From: Trichobilharzia szidati
Lineage: Eukaryota; Platyhelminthes; Trematoda; Strigeidida; Schistosomatidae
DNA length: 64,000 bases
Direction: 5' to 3'
Assembly (NCBI GenBank): GCA_944472155.2
Contig: OX235277.1
Coordinates: 35,102,804 to 35,166,803, forward strand
Below are positions 23,908-34,944 of the stretch, in pieces. How positions within the stretch are numbered: the first letter of the stretch is position 1; every line of letters begins with the position of its first letter. The translations under genes and the position numbers were made by a program. Under the pieces are notes generated by a model. That model worked only from the letters and a program-made list of their open reading frames with translations. It was not told the origin of the DNA and searched no databases.

Positions 23908-24693
23908 ATGAAAAGATATGGAATAGAAGTGTTGGGAATCTGCGAGAGCAGATGGAACGGATGTGGAAGGAGCCAACTACCAACTGGAGAGACAATAATC
24001 TACTCCGGTCACCCAGAGGACAATCATCAGCACACCGAGGGAGTAGCCATCATGATGTCACCAACAGCAGCCAAAGCTCTCATGCAGTGGGAACCAATCT
24101 CCTCCAGGATAATGACAGCCAAGTTCAACTCAAAAGGAAGGAAGGTTACAATCATTCAATGCTATGCGCCTAAAAACGTCTCAGAACAAGAGAAGAAGGA
24201 GGCCTTCTACATACAACTACAAGCAATAATGGACAAAGTCCCAAATGGCGATATCAAAATCCTGATGGGTGATATGAATGCGAAACTGAGAGGAGACAAT
24301 ACAGGAAGAGAATTCACCATGGGTCGTGAGGCCCTCGGTGAAATGAACGAAAATGGTGAACTCTTCTCAGACTTCTGCGCCTTCAATGATTTGGTGATTG
24401 GTGGCAGTGTGTTCAAACACAAGGATATACTCAAGGCGACATGGATTTCACCAGATGGACACACCAAAAATCAGATAGACTTCATTTCAATCTCAAGGAA
24501 GTGGAGACGGAGCCTACTGGACACAAGATCGAGGAGAGGAGCAGACGTGGGTTCAGACCACTATCTAGTACAAGGGACTTTCAAGGTGAAGCTAAAAGCC
24601 TCGAGGATACCTGGGGATAGGCCACAATGCGAGTTCAACACTCAAAAACTGAAGGACACAACCACGAAAGACACTTTCACTGCAGCTGTCTGA
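23908..24693 (+). pseudogene. RTE endonuclease domain, copy 3
   Basis: 261 residues with all endonuclease motifs intact. It matches copy 1 at FYIQ and copy 2 at FSDF. It ends at the shared TGA. Confidence 0.85.
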
Positions 24694-25086
24694 GCAAAGG
24701 AAGAAACACTACGTGACATCACTGAGGAATCATCCGTGGAAGACCATTGGAACTCTCTGAAGGTGGTTTTTAACAAAACGTGTTCAACGGTTTTAGGAAG
24801 AAAGAAGAGACAAGACAAGGAATGGCTCTCAACGGACATTTGGAAGCTAATAGAGGAGAGGAGAATGGTGAAAGAGAGAATGATTCAATGCAATGACGGA
24901 CAAGAGAAAGAGACACTGAGCTCAACTTACACAGCACTGGACAAAGACGTGAAGAAGAGTGCCAGGAAGGACAAAAGATAATTCTACGACAACCTGACCA
25001 CTGAAGCTGAGAAGGCAGCAGGCAAAAGGGACCTGAGGACATTATATCAGATAACCAGGTCTCTATCCAGGAAGAGATCAACACAA

Positions 25087-25791
25087 GTGAAACCTATAAA
25101 AGAGAGCCAAGGGAACCCAATTACCAAGGAAGAAAGACAGATTAAACAATGGGCGGATCACTTCAAAGGACTCTTGAACCGACCACCACCTGTAACCCGT
25201 CCAGAAATACCAACGACAGCGCGTACACAGCTGAAAGTTGACACCAATCCTTCAACGAAAGCTGAAGTCTTAAATGCAATCAAGCTTCTGAAAGCTGGAA
25301 AAGCAGTTGGACCAGATGGAATAACCCCGGAAGCACCGAAAGCGGACGCAGAGACGACAGCAGATATGCTGACTCCATTATTACAAAACGTCTGGAAGGA
25401 GGGGAAGGTGCCTACTGACTGGAGGAAAGGTTACCTTGTGAAACTACCAAAGAAGGGCGACCTAGTACTCTACAAGAACTGGCGAGGAATCATGCTTCTG
25501 TCGACGCCAAGTAAAATTCTGAGTCACATCATCCTGGAGAGGATAGAGGACGTACTGGATACAGAACTCCGACCAGAACAAGCTGGATTCAGGAAAGGCA
25601 AATCATGTTCTGACCGAATTGTAACTCTACGCATCACCATCGAACAAAGCATGGAATGGCAACCAAACCTCTACCTCAACCTTATAGACTTTGAGAAGGC
25701 CTTCGACAGCGCTGACCGCGAAGTAATTTGGAAACTACTCGAGTACTATGGCGTACCCCAAATATTCATCAACCTTATTCAACAGCTGTAA
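25087..25791 (+). pseudogene. RTE reverse transcriptase N-terminal half, copy 3
   Basis: 234 residues, ending at the TAA after IQQL as in copy 1. Motif A (LIDFEKAFD) is intact. Confidence 0.85.
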
Positions 25792-25993
25792 GACAACGGC
25801 ACATGTCAAGTGATCCACAACGGAAAACTCAGCGAGGCGTTTGGAGTAAACACTGGAGTCAAACAAGGGTGCTTATTATCACCAAAGATATTCCTAATTA
25901 TGGTGGACTGGATTATGAGTTAGACAGTGGGAAATGAGAAGACAGGGATATCCTGGACCGACGTGAAGAACCTAGAAGACCTGGATTTCGCGC

Positions 25994-26638
25994 GTGGATG
26001 ATTTATGTTTGATGTCTCACAAAATCGAAGAATTACAAGCGAAAACCGACAAACTGGTCGAAGAAGCAGTGAAGACAGGACTCCAGGTGAAAAAAGACAA
26101 GATGGAGGTGTTGAAAATAACCGACCAACAACGACAACAGCAGCAGCAACATCCAGAGCCAATCACCATCAACGGGAGGGATTTAAAAGAGGTTACTTCA
26201 TTCACTTATCTAAGGAGCATTGTCTCAACAACAGGAGGAACGGACGAGGATGTCAAATGGAGAATCGGGAAGGCGAGAAACACATTCATCAACCAGAAAC
26301 CAATCTGGAAATCTTCGTCACTCAGCATCAACAACAAAATTCGGATTTTCAATACAAACTTCAAGTCAGTTCTTCCATACGGATCAGAAACTTGGCGAGT
26401 CACAAAGAACATTTCCAACAGGTTACAGACCTTTATCAACAGCTGTCTTCGTTCTATACTCAAGATCAGATGGCCGGAACGAATCACCAACAAGAAAATA
26501 TGGGAACAAACAAAACAAGAACCAATCGCTCAAAAAATATGCAGGAGAAAGTGGAGATGGATTGGACACTCTCTGAGGAGGCCGCTAAGTGACATCGTGC
26601 GTCAGGCCCTCGAGTGGAACCCGAAAGAGAAGCGGTGA
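25994..26638 (+). pseudogene. RTE reverse transcriptase C-terminal half, copy 3
   Basis: 214 residues after the disrupted FADD motif, same layout as the other copies. Confidence 0.8.
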
Positions 26639-27385
26639 ATGAGACGTCCAAGGGTGACATCGAGGAGATCATGTGAAGAGGAGCTGGAACAGTATGGACT
26701 AACACGGATGCAGGTGAAAAGTACAGCACAAGAGAGAAACAAGTGGAGGCGTGCAGTTGAAGCCCTATGTACCACTAGTAGACCTAAGGTAACAAAAATA
26801 ACAATAATAAAACGTCCACAAAATGATTTCCACCATTTTGTATTCTGCATTAAATTTTCGCTTCATTGTACCAGTTCAGAGGACAGTGGGCTTTGCTTCT
26901 TCTGTATCGGCTTCGACGCTAAATCTTCCTGATCCAGAAATATATGTCTCGTATTCTGAACAGTCAATTTATTGTCTCGACTTGTCTCCGGTCTCAGGAG
27001 GACGAGTGTTTTCACAGTGGCAGGAGAAACACTAACGTTCATGTACAGCGCAACTCATGTAGCCGGTATCTTAATTAGAGTAAATGGAAAACAAGATATT
27101 TAAGACGCTGAAATACCTCTTTGTGTTTTTACTTGCTTCAGTGTATTTCTTAAAGTTTATTTCCGTTATTTTCATTATAACTACCCTTACTTATCTCTCA
27201 CGGAAGAAAATTCATTTAAGCGATCAAAAATAAGTAAAAAGTGAATGTAAAGTAGGTGATCGCGGAGATAAGAGAAAAAACTCACCTCAAACCCACCAAT
27301 GAATATTATCCCTCATAAAATAAGGAGAGTATACTTGCAAACGATCCGTTAACAAGTGACATGAGTGAAAGTTAAATGTACTCAC

Positions 27386-27439
27386 CTGATGGCGCTGACT
27401 CGACTTTTTCTTCCTCGATGTTTGACGGCGGTGGAGATT
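27386..27439 (-). CDS. Cassette exon X, unit 3 (54 bp), first cassette exon transcribed
   Basis: Same exon and splice sites as in units 1 and 2. It is the first array exon met by a transcript coming from 34,993. If spliced from the exon at 30,545-30,793 the junction codon is G+AA (Glu). Confidence 0.6.
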
Positions 27440-27469
27440 CTGGAAAAGAAAGCAGTGTGGGAAGTTCTG

Positions 27470-27660
27470 TGAGTGATTTAGCAGCATGTCGGTGTTGGAA
27501 TCCCGGCTGGTGTGTACTGTTGTGTAGTTCCAAACTTGAACGAAATGTCTATCAATTTCTCCCTTGTTTTCAGTGGTACTCTTACTGATGTTTGCTGATG
27601 ATCACATTCTCCAATCAATCAATCAATCAATCAATATACACTGCACTCATCCTTATCGTG
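27470..27660 (+). repeat. SINE-like fragment and AATC microsatellite at the array edge
   Basis: The sequence from about 27,470 resembles 28,930-29,090 (TTCCAAACT..GA.C.AA, CTCCCT.G.TTTCCA, TGATG). It is followed by (AATC)n near 27,614-27,636. The corresponding sites at 13,165 and 20,319 show only the first part, so the array boundary falls in this repeat. Confidence 0.45.
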
Positions 27661-27809
27661 ACGACAGAGATTGTGTCAGGTGGATATCAAGCCTGTCTGA
27701 GGATTGTTGATGGCGATTTCGCCCGAAATGTGAGGTGTTCGCGAGTGATGATTCAGTGAGTGCGATGAACCACTCAGATATGATAGAACAAAACTTGGGC
27801 ACTGTGGTA

Positions 27810-28020
27810 GAGTATAATTCCATAATGGATAAGATTTTATTTTGATAAATCACACAGTGTAGTACAGTTATATTAACTGATGACGTTTCGAGCACAAACT
27901 ATTGCTCATAATCATATCAATATCATATGAGCAATAGTTTGTGCTCGAAACGTCATCAGTTAATATAACTGTACTACACTGTGTGATTTATCAAAATAAA
28001 ATCTTATCCATTATGGAATG
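27810..28020. repeat. Foldback (palindromic) element, near-perfect arms of ~95 bp
   Basis: The sequence from about 27,818 (TTCCATAATGGATAAG...) is repeated as its reverse complement ending at about 28,018, with only a short loop near 27,910-27,925. The arms include GATGACGTTTCGAGCAC. Related, more decayed foldbacks occur at 44.3, 52.7 and 61.7 kb. No protein is encoded, so it is MITE- or foldback-like. RNA or single-stranded DNA would form a long hairpin. Confidence 0.88.
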
Positions 28021-28920
28021 ATACAACAAACACCTACACTCGGAGAGATTGTATGTGTCGCAGTCGGTGTTTCTTTGCTAACTGCCTGTTAGCGCTTTTA
28101 GTCCCATATTGTTTTACTTATTTTTCTGTACCCTTTTGGTTTTTCGGTGGTATTTAATTTGTTATTCTTTCTTACCTTGTTAGAAATTCTGACTAATTTT
28201 GTTCAAGTTTTCATTTTGTTTGTTATTTTATTGGGCATTTTTGTGTATATCCTCATCTGATAGTGACAATTTTGATAGTTGTCGTTCGGTGATAATTGTG
28301 TTGTTTCGCTTATCTTCCTTGTCCACAATCTGTTTTCTGGTTCTTCTCAGTTTTCTGTTGTTGCTTGTGCCGCTAGATGAAACGTCATTAGAATAATTTT
28401 CCTCATATTATAATCTGTGAAGTCATAACTCTGTTTTCCTTGACTTAGTTCAATGCAACATTTCTATAGGCTTTTTGCGGTATAATTTTCAATCACAACA
28501 TTTCGACTTTTGCTAACTACAATTTTCGCTATTATTTTTCCCAGTTGACATTTTCACTCTTCCATCTCTTTTCCTCAATCAGATTGCTGAATTCAAGTTT
28601 TTTTTCAAAATTGTTTTCGTTTCTGATTTTACTGCTACTTCTCGCCTACTTTACTCACATTTCATAGGTTGCTTATATTCTCCTGACTGCTGTTTGTGGA
28701 GCTTTGATATCAAATCTGTTTTATCCTGTTTGTTGTCTTTTAAATCTTAACCATCTATCAACCAAATCGACATTTTCCTCTTCAGACATTCTAACACTGA
28801 CCACCTTCTGTCAGATCACTATAAATATACATCACAAGCACCGACCAGTGTCATAGGTAATCCAGTCACCAGTGAGAGTCAAAATAATTTTATAGTTTTG
28901 GCTTGTAGGGTTTTGAATGA
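28020..28920. other. T-rich gene-free stretch
   Basis: Pyrimidine-rich on the plus strand. No paired splice sites or recognisable protein were found. Confidence 0.4.
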
Positions 28921-28924
28921 CCAC

Positions 28925-29095
28925 GAGTTGATATCAAATACAGGAGAATTAGAAGACGTGGTAGTTCAGTAACCAGGAGGCGTTGATTCGAACCTCGATG
29001 AGTGCGTACTGATCGAGAGTTCCAAACTGGGAGCAAACAGATGTTCATTACTCCCTGGCTTTCCAACGGCCCTTCAACTGATGCCAACTAGTGGT
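28925..29095 (+). repeat. tRNA-derived SINE-like repeat
   Basis: GTGGTAGTTCAGTAAC resembles a box A and GATTCGAACCT a box B, about 30 bases apart, followed by a body also seen at 27.5 kb. The tail boundary is not defined. Confidence 0.45.
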
Positions 29096-29895
29096 CAGAC
29101 GTGTAGCGAATCACATACCTGCAAACCAACACTTACTCGTTTTCCTCTATGTAACCGTTATTTACGTTTCCACTTCTACTTACTCTATCTCTACACTTGG
29201 TTTCTCCGTGATATTCGTTACAAGTGATCTCAATTTAGAAAGATACATACAAATAAAGTGTAATTATATTTCAATAGTTCACACACGATTATAGGTTTTG
29301 TGTTTTCGGTAATATTTCGAACAAAATAACTGCCTCTGTTCACACCAACTGTTTGAAATGTTTTGTTGTTTAATTCACACATTTATGGTTTGTACTCAAA
29401 TATATCTAGTTTATTTTTTGTTCATTCATTTTTGTGTATTCAGAATTATATTACCGAAATGCAAAACAATTACCATTGTGTGTAAACCATCGAAATATAA
29501 TTATACTTATTTGATCTATTCCACAATGCTCAAACATTTTACTGATACCTAGATACCTACCATCTCGGCATGAGTGCATTGATTATGTACACACGAGAGA
29601 GAGAAAATCTTTTCTATTACCCTGTACTGTACACCTCTGCACACAATATTACATCATATCTAGTGTTATCATTGAAATGATTTTAGGCTTCAGATACTAT
29701 TTTAGTAAATATTTAATTTTAGAACAAGACGTATAAGTGAACAATGTTCTTTTCAATTAGATCTTCTTCAGGCTTTACGCTACTTCACATAGATTTAGAT
29801 ATAAAAAAATTGCAATCTAACATTATCGAGAGTAGTGAAAGGGACTTATACAGCCGCCACACTCTCTTTGTCATTTCCCACCCGACCAATCATGA
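29096..29895. other. AT-rich gene-free stretch
   Basis: Several donor-like GTAAGT motifs occur on the minus strand near 29,130-29,185, but none has a credible acceptor. No element protein was seen. Confidence 0.4.
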
Positions 29896-29899
29896 TTGC

Positions 29900-30480
29900 T
29901 CAAGCGAATAACAAGCTATCTAACTGTATCACTTCTATGTGTATCTACAAATTTAGCTGCTCCTGTGTAAAAAGCTATACATAGCGTCCAGCTCAACAAA
30001 CGTATTACTGAGCATCCTCCTTCATGGTTCGGAAAAGGTCGAATAAACTCTGCGAGAAGTTCTATTTTGACTCGTCTGATTGATAGCGATCACCGAGTGG
30101 ACAAAAGAAGTGCCTTCAATGTCACCTATCGCATTTCATCGAAACTTTCGAACAGAACACGAACCGACCTTTTACACATGGCCAAAGCTAAAGGAATGAA
30201 TTTCAAAAAACAATCCTAGTCCTCGCATAGAAAGGAAGTTTGTTCTACATTTGTCTCTCCCTTGGCCTAGATAAAGTCTAATTAAAACCCTCACACCCTT
30301 TCTTATTTCACATTATATTCGTGTTGTTTTAATGGTATTTATTTACACTCTTATTATCTGTCCATTTCACCTTTAGTATTATGTGCTTTTTAAGATTTCA
30401 CCTAATTCATTTATTTATCGAATTGTCTACATATAAATAGATTACTACCTTCGGTATTCTTATCGCCACATGCATAAACC
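29900..30480 (+). mobile_element. Penelope-like element, decayed GIY-YIG fragment
   Basis: At about 29,925-30,000 the plus strand reads TSMCIYKFSCSCVKSY, nearly the same as TSMCIYQFTCSCRARYIG in the better preserved copy at 37.5 kb. Stops and frameshifts follow (remnants of the AIIEHIL and FKVIY regions). This is a dead copy. Confidence 0.65.
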
Positions 30481-30544
30481 CTGCTCACTTATTTGTCTTG
30501 TTCTGATATTATTAATCGGAGTATATAATTATATAATTGGTTAC

Positions 30545-30793
30545 CCGAAGTCGGTAGAGAGAATCTTCCGTCATGGAAAGCCGCCAGGATGATGACAACG
30601 TCCTTCGAATTTCTTGTTTTCTTAGTTACTGTACTTTCAATAGGAACAATGGTCATTTCGAGAGGTTGATCAGTTAGTCCTTCGAACATGATCATACTAT
30701 CTTTGGAATGACATGGAAAACGTTCCAACGCCCATCTCATCAATTGACTTTTGTTTGACGCAGGTTCGAATTCAACTTCTACAACTCTCGGAA
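30545..30793 (-). CDS. Exon 4 of the secreted micro-exon gene (249 bp) or its terminal exon
   Basis: On the minus strand a clear acceptor (TTCTCCCCATTTTCAG) opens a phase-1 frame beginning PRVVEVEFEPASNKSQL and including CHSKDSMIMFEGLTDQPLE. If it uses the weak donor GTAACC at 30,544 it is 249 bp, exactly 83 codons, and stays in phase 1. If that donor is not used, the frame continues to TAA at 30,489-30,491, with AATAAA signals near 30,420, making this a terminal exon. The peptide is not recognised; it contains two Cys at most and no membrane segment. Both outcomes are possible as isoforms. Confidence 0.55.
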
Positions 30794-30939
30794 CTGAAAA
30801 TGGGGAGAAAATTGTGAATATTCACAACGTGATAAGGTACATGGTGGACATTAGTATTATCAACAATGAAGAACGCGAAAAGAAAGTGTCGATGAATCAC
30901 GAAGCTTTTATCACTTCTAAAGTATCAAAAAATTAGCTA

Positions 30940-31960
30940 GGACTTTGAACTTTCTAAAGTCCATAATTTTCAGTCATCTGTTTCACCTGCATCATAATAA
31001 GTTTCATCCTGGTATCTTCTTTTCAGTATCCTGATAATTTATTCGGAAGAAGAATAACTAGGGTGAAAAGTTGTTTTCAATGAACTCTTCTTCAGGCTCT
31101 TCAATGATGAATCCACTCATTTTAACATACAACACTGTAAGTAACAGGGAACTTGGATTATTCACAACATATTCTGAATGGTGGACGCACAAGACGGATT
31201 GATAGCAGTGGTGAGTGAGTTGCGATTACCATTTGGAATACGTATGGTCAACGAGAAAATGCGATAGAATGACGTTGAATAACTGAGTAATGTGAGTATT
31301 AACGTAGCCAACGAAAGTGTGGTATTCAAAGGTGATTGTGATCAGTTATCTGTGAGATAATATGAATACAACAGAGAAACAAAACATGACGGGCTGGTGT
31401 CAACTCAAATGTCCCATCAGCACACGTTTATCAGACGATACCTGAAATTAATTAAGTGGAGTGAACACTATTGTGTAAATATAATATCAAGTTTGAAAAA
31501 GCATTGCGTAAACCTAAGTTGATACACCCAGTAAGGTCGTTAGGTAGTAGAAGGTCTTAAATAGACGTCTGTAAATGAAAGAAAGAGAAAAGTGTGGGAC
31601 AGGAATTTAAAATGCCAATGTTTTCGGATGATTTGTTGGTCTTACTGTAGGCCATGGTAAACACAGCGGTAGGACATGCTTCCTCGGTATACAGTCATTG
31701 GGTCTTCTAGTACTCATTATTAATGCTCCAGCTACTGATGGGAGATGTAGTGGAACTAATCTAGATAGATTTCCGAGAAAGTGGGGATGACCGAGAACGT
31801 CTCTTCTAGTTTTCCTGAATGTCCAGTATCTACCGGTTGCGCAAATGCTACACTATTTACGCATTTGGTTTCCTCTTCGGTCATTCATGCAGGAACATAT
31901 TTTACTACTTCGTTCCAACTTTAGACTGTTGTATGTTCACGAATGTTTGCAGCACAAAAT
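30940..31960. other. Intron-like stretch without supported features
   Basis: Lies between exons 3 and 4 of the minus-strand gene. A SINE-like string (GGCCATGGTAAACACAGCGG) occurs near 31,650 but no clear box B was found. Confidence 0.4.
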
Positions 31961-31968
31961 GTACTCAC

Positions 31969-32241
31969 CTCGTTTGTATTTCAGACTCCTCCTCGCCTCC
32001 TCATAGTAACGAAATACGCCTGACGACTTTGCAAGTATATTGTATTTTTCAGCTACGCATGATTCCCCAATTACATTGAATTCTGATATATCAACCAAAG
32101 GGAGATCCAAAGTATCATCATAGGCCCAGTCTATTTCTCGTTCTAAAGTCAGCTTTGAAATGCCTTTTTCATCGAATCGATTCCATCCGAATACTAGGGA
32201 GTCTGTCTTTTCTTGAAGAAGCCAGAATGCTCTACGTCTTC
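31969..32241 (-). CDS. Exon 3 of the secreted micro-exon gene (273 bp)
   Basis: Minus strand: acceptor TGTTTGTTTCAG, donor GTGAGTAC, 273 bp = 91 codons, phase 1 at both ends. It is open throughout and reads RRRAFWLLQEKTDSLVFGW, then EREIDWAYDDTLDLPLVD, and ends EEARRSLKYKR. The composition is ordinary for a globular, charged domain with one Cys. I do not recognise the family. Its symmetry and phase agree with every other exon of this gene, which is the main evidence that it is real. Confidence 0.65.
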
Positions 32242-32479
32242 CTGAAACAAACAATTTCACAAGGAAGTGTTAGTGAAGATCGAAAATTAAAACTTTGGAG
32301 TATGATGCCGTCTTCACTGTTGTTAGAATCATTCAGATATATTGGCCTCAAATACAGTTATGATGATTTCAACAGCTAATTAATCTACAATTGAAATGAT
32401 GGCAACAAGGAGGCAGAAACTTTCACAGGCTTTCATTCACTCTTAACCATTTAGAAATACTCATTGTGTCGTAATATGG

Positions 32480-33290
32480 AGAAGGAGTTCAGCAAAGAGT
32501 AAATATTTCGGTGATATCATTCTCAAGCTGCACAGTCGCATATGAATAATAAATGTTCTTAGCAAGAAATGCAATATTTGCTAAAATATGTCATTTGAAT
32601 TCTATATTTGAGATAACCAGTTACACAATGTAGAAAGCGTCAATTGAGTAGAAACTAAAATAATATTAAATAAGTAGATCGAGTGACGCAGTATAACTGA
32701 ATGGGTTGAGTAGCATTCAACTGATATTTGAACCAGAATCAAGTTAACAACATTGGTGGTAAGGGTTAGAAATTTAGTAAGGGGTGATGGGATAAAATAA
32801 CACTTTAAGGAAGTAATCAACATACCATTTACTTATCCAGTGTTAAGCGAGATGAAGTCCAGTGTAGATTTAGGACTGAACCAACTTCTTTTGTATGCCT
32901 AATCAAGTTGGTCAATTTCCCAGAATACGCTTGTGGACTTGACGTTGCGTACGGTTGGTGTACTTTGCTCCCGACGAGCAAGTCATCTGATAAATACACA
33001 ATGAGGTGGCCGAAAGCGTTAACGTTCGACTGAATCAACTGTCTGCCGGAGAATATGATACGTAATGCGCCTGCTTGAAATGTCTTCTTCAGACTATTAA
33101 AAAGGCGGTATCTAAGAATTTCCGCCTTCATGCCACCATGAGAGTAAGTGTCAGATGATATGTTTGGATAGCAAACTCTGGATACGGCAGACATTCCTAT
33201 CTCCATACGAGCAAGTGAATCTGTAGATGCATATTGCCATTCAAACTTGACTCTGGTTCTACTTGAGTTGAATTCTATTCAATTCTACTC
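32480..33290 (-). mobile_element. Penelope-like element, decayed RT-end/GIY-YIG fragment
   Basis: The minus strand has a frame from about 33,285 to 32,829 including LKKTFQAGALRIIFSGRQLI, which fits the linker before the GIY-YIG domain of Penelope-like elements. In a shifted frame the following bases read SATSLCIYQMTCSSGAKYTN, the GIY-YIG core (compare TSMCIYQFTCSC at 37.5 kb) with Cys-to-Ser and Ile-Gly lost. The end matches the fragment at 3.1 kb. It lies in the intron between exons 2 and 3 of the micro-exon gene. Confidence 0.65.
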
Positions 33291-33559
33291 TTCAATTGTA
33301 TTGCGTCACTCAACTTACTTATTTGATGTTATTATTTGAGTTTCTAACCCAATTAACACTTTCTACATTGCGTAATTGGTTATCTTTAATTTCCAATTAT
33401 GTTGGCACATCTTTGCAAATATTCCTTTCACTGTATATGTTCAAACCAAGTTCAGTTTTAACAGTTTGAAAAAATTTGGGCATTGGATATATGATATTCA
33501 TTATAATAAAGGTGTTTTATTTCTCAATGAATGGAACATAAAGCGATATTGTTTCAACT

Positions 33560-34430
33560 GACCTTTTGCTACTTAATGCTAATAGCTTTATCAAAGTATT
33601 TTGATAACGCCTTTTTATTAACTCATTATTTAAAAACCATAATGAGTTTTAAAAGCAAAACCACTTGTCTGGAAACAGTATAGTTCTGTCAAAAATATCA
33701 TTGAAATCAAACACAAAATGAAAGGAGCTGTAGTCGACATTCATTTAGCCAGATTTGTCAATCCATTACCACATAATTATCAACTCAACTACCAAGTGGT
33801 AGATGTTTACCTGTAGGGTACGCTTATCCAAGCAGGATTACAGTGCTGTATATTAAAGCGCAAAGTACTGCGTTATTTGACATTTAGAGGAATCAAATCT
33901 CACTTGTGTCCGAAGTGAACATGATGTTTACCAAGTCTGGTAATGAAACCTGATAACGAGTGCATTTCTGTGATCCGTTGTGTTTCGAATGGAAAGAATG
34001 GCTTCATGCTGGAGCTATGAAGATTCAGTACCAGTGGCATACTTAACTGGTTGTGGTTGCGAGCCCTAGGCCGGAGTTCTTCTCTTTAACAGGCGCACCA
34101 CAGGATGATGATTGAGGTTTAGGAGTGCATGAATTGCGAACGTTCTACCAGTGGACCATTGGCGCAAAGTTAATTCGCCAGGAGTCCATGTACGCACGAA
34201 ACCTAAGTTTTGTATTCCACGTCAAGTAACTTCTTCTAGTCATGAACTAAACCAGTAGTATCAGATCAGTTTGCATTCATTGTTACATGAAACAACACCC
34301 AGCAGGAATTAGTCAGTTTCATCACAAACATCTTATCTACGCCTTAACAAATAATGAAAAAACTGATGTATTTTCTAAGATCATAATACACGCAAATTAT
34401 GCCTACTTCAACGACAAATATCAAATTACA
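33560..34430. other. Intron-like stretch, no supported gene
   Basis: SINE-like words occur near 34,030-34,090 but no full Pol III promoter was found. Several donor-like sites lack in-frame partners. Confidence 0.4.
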
Positions 34431-34440
34431 GAAGACTTAC

Positions 34441-34491
34441 CTTTTTCAGCATTGACTTCAAGATATTCAGGCTTGTAACATTCAACTTCCT
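34441..34491 (-). CDS. Exon 2 of the secreted micro-exon gene (51 bp)
   Basis: Minus strand: a long pyrimidine tract (GCTTTTGTCTGCTTTATTAG...) ends in acceptor CTGCCACAAG, then 51 bp, then donor GTAAGTC. Phase 1 reads EVECYKPEYLEVNAEK, with split codons G+AG (Glu) upstream and G+GA (Gly) downstream. It would be the start of the mature secreted chain. An alternative reading extends the frame upstream through a hydrophobic stretch (ALLLSALLVTLLPQ) without an ATG; I prefer the 51-bp exon because of its symmetry. Confidence 0.6.
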
Positions 34492-34944
34492 CTTGTGGCA
34501 GTAGAGTGACTAATAAAGCAGACAAAAGCAATGCCTCCCAATGTTTACAGTGACTAACAAGCTTGTAATTTCCATTGAAAATAATTCTTAAAGTATCACC
34601 TCAAAGCACATAGCATAATAAAACTGATGCAACCGGTTGGCTATTTAGAGTAAGACGATGACAATTAATTTTTCCTTTTAGTCCATCCTCAACTATTTCC
34701 TCTCTTGGGAATTAACCGATACCATTCCCCTTCATTTTGAGTTCAGTGTTATTTAAATCCCACAACACCATAACAAAATATAAAAACTCAAATATCAACC
34801 TACGGGCGATCGTGTGCTTAGTACAACACATACATACTGGGTTTAATCCGTGTATCGTCTAACCTAATGTCTCTTTTAAAACCCTGTTGTTATTGAAAGA
34901 ATGAAATTTAAAATATTCAATCAAAACATTGCACGAAAACTCAC

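Larger units (their letters stand above)
23697..26809 (+). mobile_element. RTE/SR2-like LINE, array copy 3, defective
   Basis: Third near-identical copy. It shares all common lesions with copies 1 and 2, and also the TAA after IQQL with copy 1 only. Elsewhere it matches copy 2 (for example CCTAGTACTC and GACCGCGAAG), so its variant pattern is mosaic. Confidence 0.85.
7103..27500. repeat. Tandem array of a ~7,154-bp unit (nearly three copies)
   Basis: Landmarks recur at an almost exact 7,154-bp spacing: exon X at 13,078, 20,232 and 27,386; the LINE endonuclease at 9,600, 16,754 and 23,908. Copies are nearly identical, with only scattered substitutions and small microsatellite indels, indicating recent expansion or continuing homogenisation. 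Each unit contains one plus-strand RTE/SR2-like LINE and a set of minus-strand micro-exons. The left unit starts inside the smaller sub-repeat; the right one ends just past exon X, where it runs into a SINE-like sequence near 27,475-27,600. Confidence 0.93.

Noticed and set aside
32829..33206. 125-residue minus-strand frame first read as an exon of the secreted gene
   Set aside because: In the next frame it contains a GIY-YIG core (CIYQMTCSSG) and its tail matches other Penelope-like fragments, so it is element debris.
34500..34640. Hydrophobic extension upstream of exon 2 read as a signal-peptide exon
   Set aside because: The open frame (ALLLSALLVTLLPQ) has no ATG, and the same bases form the pyrimidine tract of the exon 2 acceptor. 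A better signal-peptide exon with ATG and donor exists at 34,945-34,993.
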